Assembly (NCBI GenBank): GCA_018672315.1
Contig: CP076053.1
Location: forward strand, 1,413,827 to 1,477,826
DNA: 64,000 nucleotides
DNA from: Nocardioidaceae bacterium
GTDB lineage: Bacteria; Actinomycetota; Actinomycetes; Propionibacteriales; Nocardioidaceae
Direction of reading: 5' to 3'
Shown here: in pieces, positions 57,296 through 64,000 of the stretch
How the letters are laid out: every line of letters begins with the position of its first letter
How positions within the stretch are numbered: the stretch's first letter is position 1
Position numbers and translations under genes: made by a program
Notes under the pieces: model-generated
Databases searched by the model: none
What the model was told of the DNA's origin: nothing
The model's input: only the letters and a program-made list of their open reading frames with translations

Positions 57296-59101
57296 ATGGC
57301 GACCCCCGTGCTGCTCGAGCTCGACCTCACCCGCGGCCTGCTGGAGGCCGTGCCCGAGGAGCCGCTCGCGGCGTTCCGGGCCCGCGACATCCCCGTGCTG
57401 CCGACGACGATCCGGCGGCTGCGCGAGGCCGCGGCCTCACCGTCGGTCGGCGGCCTGGTGCTGGTGGTGGGTGCGGAGGGTCCCGGTCTGGCCCAGGCCG
57501 AGGAGCTGGGGGCCGCGCTGTGCGCGTTCCGGGCCGCCGGCAAGAAGGTCGTGGCCTGGTCGGAGTCCTACGGCGAGCAGGGCGACGGCACGGCGCCCTA
57601 CCTGCTGGCCAGCCACGCCGACGAGGTGTACCTGCAGCCGTCGGGCGGTCTGGGGCTCGTCGGGGTGGCACTGGCGAGCCAGTTCGTCAAGGAGGGCCTC
57701 GACAGGCTCGGTGTGGTCCCGCAGGTCAGCGCGCGCAAGGAGTACAAGTCGGCGCCGGACACCTTCCAGCGCACCTCCATGAGCGACGCCCAGCGCGAGT
57801 CCTACCAGCGCCTCGCCGACTCACTGGTGGAGCAGGCCGTCAGCACGATCGCCGACAACCGCGACATCGGGGAGTCCTCCGTGCGCGAGTCCGTCGCGGC
57901 GGCGCCGTTGACCGCGGCGCAGGCGAAGGAGCACCGGCTGGTCGACCACCTCGGCTACCGCGACGAGGCGTACGCCGCCGCGCGGCGCGCGCTGACCGGC
58001 TCCGAGGACGGGTCGGTCACCCTGCGCTACCTGCACCGGTGGAGCCCGGCCCCGGCCGAGCGCGTGGCGCGCGCCACCGGTCGGGAGCTGCCGAGGGCAC
58101 TCGCGAAGGAGGGACGCCGCCTGGTGGCCCGGGTACGTCGCGCGCACCGGCCCGGCACGGTCGCGGTCGTCGGCGTGGAGGGTGCCATCGTCAGTGGGCG
58201 CGGCGGGGGTGGCCCGATGTCGGGCCCCCGTGCGGGCGCCGACCGGGTGTGCGCCGCGCTGCGGCGGGCCGGCCGCGACGACGACGTCGCGGCGGTCGTG
58301 GTGCGGGTCAGCAGCCCGGGCGGGTCGTACACGGCCTCCGACGCCATCCACCGGGAGATCTGTCGTCTTGTCGACAAAGAGATCCCGGTGGTCGCCTCGA
58401 TGGGGCAGGTCGCCGCGTCCGGGGGCTACTTCGTCGCCATGGCGGCCGACACCGTCTTCGCCTCGCCGACGACGCTGACGGGCTCGATCGGCGTCTTCGC
58501 AGGCAAGGTGGTCGTGGCCGACGCGCTGGCGAAGGTCGGCATCCGCACCGAGGCGGTGCAGCAGGGCGAGCAGGCGCAGATGTGGTCGGCGCAGCAGACC
58601 TTCGACGAGGCCCAGCTGGCGCGCCTCGACGCCTGGCTCGACGAGGTCTACGCCGACTTCGTCGGCAAGGCGGCGCAGGGCCGCGGCATGGCGTACGACG
58701 ACCTCGAGGCCCTCGCCAGGGGGCGGGTGTGGACCGGAGCGGACGCCCACGAGCGGGGGCTCGTCGACGAGCTCGGCGGTCTCGATGCCGCGATCGCAGC
58801 CGCGGCGAAGGCCGCCGGCCGTGAGCGCGGCGACCTCGACGTCGTCCGCTACCCCGACGTGCCCGCACTGGCGCGGCTGCTCCCGGCGCCGAACTCCGAG
58901 GCGCCGAACGCCTCGCTCGGCCTGGCTCCTACCGGTCTGCCGGGGCTGGGCGCCGGACTGGCGGCGCTCGCTGCCGGGGCCCCCGAGAGCCGTCTGGTGG
59001 AGCTGGCCGCACGGGTCGCGCGCACCGCGGGGCTCGATCTGGAGACCGCGCTCGGCACCCACGGGGTGCTGCACGCGCCGCTGCCGTCCTTCGTCCGCTG
59101 A
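57296..59101 (+). CDS. sppA: Signal peptide peptidase SppA
   Basis: The 601-residue protein has two tandem ClpP/crotonase-like SppA halves. The general-base Lys lies in SARKEYKSAPDTF of the first half and the nucleophile Ser in VAASGGYFVAMAAD of the second, as in E. coli SppA. Unlike that enzyme it has no N-terminal membrane anchor, so it may act in the cytoplasm or as a peripheral protein. It degrades cleaved signal peptides. Confidence 0.9.
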   Translation: MATPVLLELDLTRGLLEAVPEEPLAAFRARDIPVLPTTIRRLREAAASPSVGGLVLVVGAEGPGLAQAEELGAALCAFRAAGKKVVAWSESYGEQGDGTAPYLLASHADEVYLQPSGGLGLVGVALASQFVKEGLDRLGVVPQVSARKEYKSAPDTFQRTSMSDAQRESYQRLADSLVEQAVSTIADNRDIGESSVRESVAAAPLTAAQAKEHRLVDHLGYRDEAYAAARRALTGSEDGSVTLRYLHRWSPAPAERVARATGRELPRALAKEGRRLVARVRRAHRPGTVAVVGVEGAIVSGRGGGGPMSGPRAGADRVCAALRRAGRDDDVAAVVVRVSSPGGSYTASDAIHREICRLVDKEIPVVASMGQVAASGGYFVAMAADTVFASPTTLTGSIGVFAGKVVVADALAKVGIRTEAVQQGEQAQMWSAQQTFDEAQLARLDAWLDEVYADFVGKAAQGRGMAYDDLEALARGRVWTGADAHERGLVDELGGLDAAIAAAAKAAGRERGDLDVVRYPDVPALARLLPAPNSEAPNASLGLAPTGLPGLGAGLAALAAGAPESRLVELAARVARTAGLDLETALGTHGVLHAPLPSFVR

Positions 59102-59107
59102 GCGGTC

Positions 59108-59113
59108 TACGCT
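59108..59113 (+). promoter_or_regulatory. Leaderless -10 box of the AIM24 gene
   Basis: TACGCT ends six bases before ATG 59120. Confidence 0.5.
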
Positions 59114-59119
59114 CGGCCC

Positions 59120-59827
59120 ATGCGCAGCCCGCTCTTCGACCCGGCCAACCTCGAGAACGAGCAGGGGGAGCGGTTCGCGCTGCAGAACCCCCAGATGCTC
59201 CGCGTCGCCCTCGGCGAGGACGTGCTGGCGATCAAGGGCGCGATGGTCGCCTACCAGGGCCAGGTCGAGTTCGACCACGAGAAGGCCGGCATGGGTCGCC
59301 TGCTCAAGAAGATGTTCACCGCCGAGGACATCCCGCTGATGCGGGTCTCGGGTCGCGGTGAGGTCTTCTTCGCCTCCGAGGCGGGATTCGTCTACACGGT
59401 CACGCTCGAGGGAGACGGCATCAGCGTGAACGGGCGCAACCTGCTGGCTTTCGACGCGGCGCTGACCTGGGACATCAAGCGTACGAAGGGCGCCGGCATG
59501 ATGGCCGGGGGCCTGTTCAACACCGTCATCGAGGGCAACGGCACCGTGGCGATGCACTCGGTCGGCTCGCCGGTGGTGCTGGACTGCAGCCAGCAGCCGA
59601 CCTACGTCGACGTCCAGGCCGCGGTCGCCTGGTCCTCCCACCTGCAGCCGCAGCTGGTGAACTCGATGAAGTTCTCCTCGCTGCTGCGCGGCGGGTCCGG
59701 GGAGGCGTTCCAGTACCTCTTCCACGGCCCCGGCTTCGTCGTCGTGCAGCCCTCGGAGTGGGCCCCGGTGGCCCAGGGGCAGAACTCCGGCGGTGGCGGC
59801 GGCCTGCTGGGCAACCTCAGCAGCTGA
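59120..59827 (+). CDS. AIM24 family protein
   Basis: The 235-residue protein is beta-strand-rich with the AIM24/TrpRS-RNA-binding-attenuator-like core (QNPQMLRVALGEDVLAIKGAMVAYQG, motif shortened) and GAGMMAGGLFNTVIEG. The family's role is unclear; some members affect membrane organisation. No signal peptide. The next gene starts one base after its stop. Confidence 0.88.
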   Translation: MRSPLFDPANLENEQGERFALQNPQMLRVALGEDVLAIKGAMVAYQGQVEFDHEKAGMGRLLKKMFTAEDIPLMRVSGRGEVFFASEAGFVYTVTLEGDGISVNGRNLLAFDAALTWDIKRTKGAGMMAGGLFNTVIEGNGTVAMHSVGSPVVLDCSQQPTYVDVQAAVAWSSHLQPQLVNSMKFSSLLRGGSGEAFQYLFHGPGFVVVQPSEWAPVAQGQNSGGGGGLLGNLSS

Positions 59828-59828
59828 G

Positions 59829-61769
59829 GTGGCGCTGCCGCGTACGGCCGCCGTGGTGGCGGTGACAGCGCTGACGACCGGGCTCCTCGCGGCCTGCACC
59901 GGCCCCGACGAGAGCGAGCAGAGCGCCCAGGCGTACGCGACCGCGCTGGTGGCCGGTCTGTCCGGCGGTGACCTGCGTGGCGTCGCGGTCAGCGGCACCG
60001 ACGAGGCGACCGCCGACCTGCAGGCGACCCTGGGTGATCTCGCCGACCGGGTCGGCGCCGACGTCGACGTCGCCGGTGGCCAGGTGAGCGTGGAGGAGTC
60101 GCGTGCGGTGCTCCCGTTGACCTGGACGTGGGACCTGGCCGGGGAGACCTGGCGCTACCGCACCCGAGCGGTGCTGACCCCTCTCACCGAGGACGGGGAG
60201 ACATCGACTGATGTTCAGGGCAGACCCCGGTGGACCGCGACCTGGACCCCGTCGTGGGTGCACCCCGCGCTCGAGGCGGGCGACTCCCTCGACGTCGCGA
60301 CCCAGCCGGCCGCACGAGGCCGGATCCTCGGTGCGGACCGCCCGATCGTCGTCGACCGCGACGTGGTGCGTCTCGGCATCGACAAGACCAGGCTCGACGG
60401 CGCCGACGCCACCAGGTCGGCGCGCCGCCTCGCCCGGGCGGTCGACGTGACTGTCGGGTCCTACGTCGAGCAGGTCGAGGCCTCCGGCGACGCGGCGTTC
60501 GTCCCGGCGCTGACGGTGCGTACGCAGGGCGCCCGTGACCTGATCGACCGCGTGGAGGCGATCCCCGGCGGGCTCGCCTTCGCGACCACCGAGCCCCTCG
60601 CCCCCACCAGTGACTTCGCGGCCCCGCTGATCGGGCGGGTCGGGCCCGTGACGGCGGAGATCCTCGCCGAGTCCGAGGAGTCCGGTGGGGATCTCGCCGC
60701 CGGCGACACGGTGGGGCTGTCAGGCTTCCAGGCCCGTTACGACGAGCAGCTCCGCGGCACCGACGGGCTGGTCGTGCGCCGCGAGTCCTCATCGGGCGAG
60801 GTCGAGGCGTTGTTCGACGTGCCGGCCCAGGACGGGCGGCCGCTGCGGCTGACCCTCGACGTACGCCTCCAGCAGCAGGCGCAGCGAATCCTCGACCAGG
60901 TTCCCGACGCGGCGGGCGCCACCGCACTCGTCGCGCTGCGTCCCTCCGACGGCGCCGTGCTGGCCGTGGCCTCGGGACAGGGGGCCGAGGGTCTCTCCAC
61001 GGCCACCTTCGGCGCGGAGCCGCCGGGCTCGACGTTCAAGATCGTCTCCGCGCTCGCGCTGCTTCGCGCCGGGCTCACCCCGGACAGCCCGTTGCGCTGC
61101 GAGGAGACGACCGTCGTCGACGGGCGTACCTTCTCCAACTACGACGGCTATCCCACCTCGGCGCTGGGCCGCATCGACCTGCGCACCGCCCTGGCGCAGA
61201 GCTGCAACACCGCGTTCATCGGCGCCGCCGACGAGATCGAGCCCGCCGTGCTCGCCGATGCGGCCGCTGCGCTGGGCTTCGGGGTCGACCACGACATGGG
61301 CTACCCCGTCTTCTTCGGCTCGATCCCCCCGCCCGAGACCCAGACCGAGGCGGCGGCGGACCTCATCGGTCAGGGGCGCCTCACCGCGTCGCCGGTGGCG
61401 ATGGCCGTGGTCGCCGCCTCGGTGCAGGCGGGAGGCGTCGTGCTCCCGCGACTGGTGGAGGGCGTCGAGGTCACGCCGAGCGAGCCGACGGCGCCGCTGA
61501 CGCCTGCCGAGCAGCGGCAGCTGCGCTCGATGCTGGCCAGTGTGGTGGCGGACGGGTCCGGACAGGTGCTGCAGGGCGTCGGAGCGTCCGGGGCCAAGAC
61601 CGGCACCGCGGAGTTCGGCGAACCCGGCCCCGACGGCTCCCTGCCCACCCACGCGTGGATGGTGGCGACACGCGGCGACCTGTCCGTCGCGGCGTACGTC
61701 GAGAGCGGCGACTCCGGGTCCGGCACCGCCGGGCCGTTGCTGCAGCAGCTGCTGCAGGCAGCGGGCTGA
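59829..61769 (+). CDS. Lipoprotein penicillin-binding transpeptidase (PbpLipo-like)
   Basis: The 646-residue protein starts with a lipoprotein signal peptide (lipobox LLAAC), an NTF2/MecA_N-like domain (about 30-130), a dimerisation region, and a transpeptidase domain with Ser401 in PPGSTFKIVSA, an SCN motif (AQSCNTAFIG) and Lys590 in AKTGTAEFG. The organisation matches the mycobacterial PbpLipo and the PBP2a-type N-terminal domain. It crosslinks peptidoglycan at the membrane exterior. GTG start one base after the AIM24 stop. Confidence 0.9.
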   Translation: MALPRTAAVVAVTALTTGLLAACTGPDESEQSAQAYATALVAGLSGGDLRGVAVSGTDEATADLQATLGDLADRVGADVDVAGGQVSVEESRAVLPLTWTWDLAGETWRYRTRAVLTPLTEDGETSTDVQGRPRWTATWTPSWVHPALEAGDSLDVATQPAARGRILGADRPIVVDRDVVRLGIDKTRLDGADATRSARRLARAVDVTVGSYVEQVEASGDAAFVPALTVRTQGARDLIDRVEAIPGGLAFATTEPLAPTSDFAAPLIGRVGPVTAEILAESEESGGDLAAGDTVGLSGFQARYDEQLRGTDGLVVRRESSSGEVEALFDVPAQDGRPLRLTLDVRLQQQAQRILDQVPDAAGATALVALRPSDGAVLAVASGQGAEGLSTATFGAEPPGSTFKIVSALALLRAGLTPDSPLRCEETTVVDGRTFSNYDGYPTSALGRIDLRTALAQSCNTAFIGAADEIEPAVLADAAAALGFGVDHDMGYPVFFGSIPPPETQTEAAADLIGQGRLTASPVAMAVVAASVQAGGVVLPRLVEGVEVTPSEPTAPLTPAEQRQLRSMLASVVADGSGQVLQGVGASGAKTGTAEFGEPGPDGSLPTHAWMVATRGDLSVAAYVESGDSGSGTAGPLLQQLLQAAG

Positions 61770-61787
61770 TCCCCGGCCCGGCTGGGC

Positions 61788-63074
61788 TCAGCTCGGCTCG
61801 GCGACCCTGTTGAGGGCCCGCGGCTGCACGCGCACCCACACCAGGGCGATGGCGGCGTACCCCAGGGCCGAGGCGACCAGCACCGGCACCGAGACACCGT
61901 CCGCGGGGAGCACCGCCGCGGCGACGACCGCCGCGACCACGAAGGCGACGTTGAAGAGCACGTCGTACAGGACGAACACGCGGCCGCGGAAGGTGTCGGC
62001 GACCGCCAGCTGCACGGTCGTGTCGACGGAGATCTTCACCCCCTGGGAGACGACGCCGAGCACGAACGACGCCACGAGCACGGCCGGGACCGTGTAGAGC
62101 GCGGTCGGGAAGACGACCACGACGGTCGCCACGGCCAGCAGGCCCGCGACGTAGTCGCGGGTGCCGACGCGACCGGCCAGCACCGGGGTGAGCACCGCGG
62201 CGGAGACGAAGCCGGCTCCGGAGACCAGCACCGCCACGCTCAGGGCGGCGAAGGCCTGCTCGCTCTGGTCGGGGGCGTAGAAGTAGTTGCGGTACAGAAG
62301 GATCACCGCGACCGTGCTGATGCCGTAGAAGAAGCGGTGCGCACCGATGGTGGCGAGGGCGTACGCCGCGGGGCGCCGCTGGTGCAGGTGGCCCAGGGCG
62401 CCGCGCAGTCCGGTGACCACGTCGACGAGCGCCGTCCGCAGGTCGGCCCGCGGCACGTCGGGGTCCGGGCCGAGACGCCTGCGTGGGAAGACCAGCGCCG
62501 AGGCACCGGCGAGCACGTAGAGCACGGCCGTCGACCCCAGCACGAGCGCCTCGGAACCCGACTGCACCTGCAGCGTCGACCCGGCGGCGAGACCGGTGAG
62601 GAAGGACGCGGTGCCCGCCGTGGGCACGATCGAGTTCGCCGTGACCAGCCGCTCGGGAGCGACGACCCGCGGCAGCGCCGTCGAGAGCCCCGCGAGCAGG
62701 AACCGGTCGACGCTGAGCGCCAGCAGGGCGAGCAGCAGCAGCACCCCGGTGCCCCACCCGGCGTAGGTGCCGAAGGCCATGACGACCACGACCGGCACAC
62801 GGGCCCAGTTGGCCCACACCAGCACCGAGCGTCGCGGCCACCGGTCGAGGAAGACACCGACGAACGGGCCCAGCACGCTGAACGGCAGCAGCACCACCGC
62901 GAACGCGCCGGCGAGCGCGGCCGGCGTCGCCGCCCGCTCGGGGGAGAAGACGACGAAGGAGGCCAGCGCGGCCTGGAAGGCGCCGTCGGAGAACTGGCTG
63001 AGGCACCTGACCCCCAGCAGCTGCCGGAACCGGCGGCCGCGGAGCAGGTGCCCCAGCTCTGTTCGTACGCTCAG
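61788..63074 (-). CDS. MFS transporter with apparent CTG start
   Basis: Read from CTG at 63074, the protein has 428 residues and 12 membrane segments with an MFS signature after helix 2 ([13 protein letters not shown]). If it began at the first ATG/GTG/TTG in frame, GTG 62897, the first helix and half of the second would be lost. The CTG overlaps the ino1 stop in CTGA, mirroring the ATGA/GTGA couplings elsewhere in the window. Substrate unknown; the family could export drugs or metabolites. Confidence 0.75.
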   Translation of the reverse strand: MSVRTELGHLLRGRRFRQLLGVRCLSQFSDGAFQAALASFVVFSPERAATPAALAGAFAVVLLPFSVLGPFVGVFLDRWPRRSVLVWANWARVPVVVVMAFGTYAGWGTGVLLLLALLALSVDRFLLAGLSTALPRVVAPERLVTANSIVPTAGTASFLTGLAAGSTLQVQSGSEALVLGSTAVLYVLAGASALVFPRRRLGPDPDVPRADLRTALVDVVTGLRGALGHLHQRRPAAYALATIGAHRFFYGISTVAVILLYRNYFYAPDQSEQAFAALSVAVLVSGAGFVSAAVLTPVLAGRVGTRDYVAGLLAVATVVVVFPTALYTVPAVLVASFVLGVVSQGVKISVDTTVQLAVADTFRGRVFVLYDVLFNVAFVVAAVVAAAVLPADGVSVPVLVASALGYAAIALVWVRVQPRALNRVAEPS

Positions 63075-64000
63075 CTGTCGCTCTCGCCCCGGATGAACGC
63101 CTCGACGGCGGCGCGACCCTCGTCGTCGGGACGCTGCACCGGGGGGGACTTCATCAGGTAGGAGGACGCGGAGAGCACGGGGCCGCCGTGGCCGCGGTCC
63201 TTCGCGATCTTCGCGGCGCGCAGGGCGTCGATGATGATGCCGGCGGAGTTCGGGGAGTCCCAGACCTCGAGCTTGTACTCCAGGTTCAGCGGGGCGTCAC
63301 CGAAGGCGCGACCCTCGAGGCGCACGTACGCCCACTTGCGGTCGTCGAGCCAGGCGACGTAGTCCGAGGGACCGATGTGGACGTTCTTGTCATCGACCAG
63401 GCCGGCGAGGCTGCCGGTCAGGTTGGAGGTGACCGCCTGGGTCTTCGAGGTCTTCTTGGACTCCAGACGCTCGCGCTCGAGCATGTTCTTGAAGTCCATG
63501 TTGCCGCCGACGTTGAGCTGGTAGGTGCGGTCCAGCGCGACCCCGCGGTCCTCGAAGAGCTTCGCCATGACGCGGTGGGTGATGGTGGCGCCGACCTGGC
63601 TCTTGATGTCGTCGCCGACGATCGGGAGACCGGCGTCCTCGAACTTCTTGGCCCACTCGGGGTCGGAGGCGATGAAGACAGGCAGGGCGTTGACGAACGC
63701 GGCGCCGGCGTCGATCGCGCACTGCGCGTAGAACTTGTCGGCCTCCTCGCTGCCCACCGGGAGGTAGGAGACGAGCACGTCGACCTCGGCGGCCTTCAGC
63801 GTGGCGACCACGTCGACCGGCTCGGCGGCGGACTCCTCGATGGTCTGGCGGTAGTACTTGCCGAGACCGTCGAGCGTCGGGCCGCGCTGCACCTCGATGC
63901 CGAGGGTGGGGACCTCGCAGATCTGGATCGTGTTGTTCTCGCTGGCGTTGATCGCCTCCGACAGGTCCTTGCCGACCTTCTTGTCGTCGACGTCGAACGC
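63071..64000 (-). CDS. ino1: Inositol-3-phosphate synthase (5' part outside window)
   Basis: The visible 309 residues have the myo-inositol phosphate synthase core, [34 protein letters not shown] and [12 protein letters not shown], with the conserved Lys in the DDxKSQxG region. It converts glucose 6-phosphate to inositol 3-phosphate, the first step to mycothiol and phosphatidylinositol in actinobacteria. The stop overlaps the MFS gene's apparent CTG start. The frame is open to the window end. Confidence 0.95.
   Translation of the reverse strand, partial: AFDVDDKKVGKDLSEAINASENNTIQICEVPTLGIEVQRGPTLDGLGKYYRQTIEESAAEPVDVVATLKAAEVDVLVSYLPVGSEEADKFYAQCAIDAGAAFVNALPVFIASDPEWAKKFEDAGLPIVGDDIKSQVGATITHRVMAKLFEDRGVALDRTYQLNVGGNMDFKNMLERERLESKKTSKTQAVTSNLTGSLAGLVDDKNVHIGPSDYVAWLDDRKWAYVRLEGRAFGDAPLNLEYKLEVWDSPNSAGIIIDALRAAKIAKDRGHGGPVLSASSYLMKSPPVQRPDDEGRAAVEAFIRGESDS

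Overview
The window looks like the replication-origin region of a high-GC (about 70%) actinobacterium. Gene order and gene families fit Propionibacteriales, most likely Nocardioidaceae (Nocardioides-like); this is inferred from synteny and not proven. No phage, insertion sequence or CRISPR array was seen. The hexamer CGTACG is strikingly frequent, and many genes have a TANNNT box 6-8 bases before the start codon, as expected for leaderless mRNAs.

Layout. 1-4.1 kb: a SpoIIE-type phosphatase (cut by the window edge), a cobalamin-binding protein with a CarH-like photosensor motif, a DUF1206 membrane protein and a sensor histidine kinase, all on the + strand. 4.0-5.4 kb: a secreted GH26-like hydrolase and tRNA-Leu. 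5.6-14.7 kb: the growth and division operon fhaA-fhaB-pstP-rodA-pbpA-pknA-pknB, followed by DUF881, crgA, a rhomboid protease, a cyclophilin and a Pro-punctuated coiled-coil protein. 18.6-22.9 kb: a PlsC acyltransferase/patatin pair, DUF3817, SURF1, an MBL-fold hydrolase and a small helical protein.

22.9-35.0 kb, minus strand: tRNA-Ala, a DLW-39-type micropeptide, tRNA-Ile, a DUF3566 gene, gyrA, gyrB, dciA, recF, gnd, dnaN and dnaA. 35.0-35.45 kb: a DnaA-box cluster that is the best oriC candidate, together with the dnaA and rpmH promoters. 35.45-40.4 kb, plus strand: rpmH, rnpA, yidD, yidC, jag (khpB), rsmG, parA and parB, with a parS-like site inside rsmG. 40.5-43.7 kb: an aminotransferase/ATP-grasp ligase/acyltransferase operon. 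43.9-53.5 kb, minus strand: a DUF6049 gene, murJ, a pseudokinase, sigM, an anti-sigma-like gene, trxB and trxA. 53.6-61.8 kb: pcnA (CCA-adding enzyme), an unrecognised Rossmann-like gene, an SRPBCC protein, sppA, AIM24 and a lipoprotein penicillin-binding protein. 61.8-64 kb: an MFS transporter that appears to start with CTG, and the 3' part of ino1.

Together the genes cover chromosome replication, topology and segregation, and the Ser/Thr-kinase control of wall growth. FhaA and the MurJ-linked pseudokinase, which form one signalling complex in mycobacteria, both lie in this window. Genes next to the origin run away from it; the pkn operon and the murJ-sigM-trx block run towards it.
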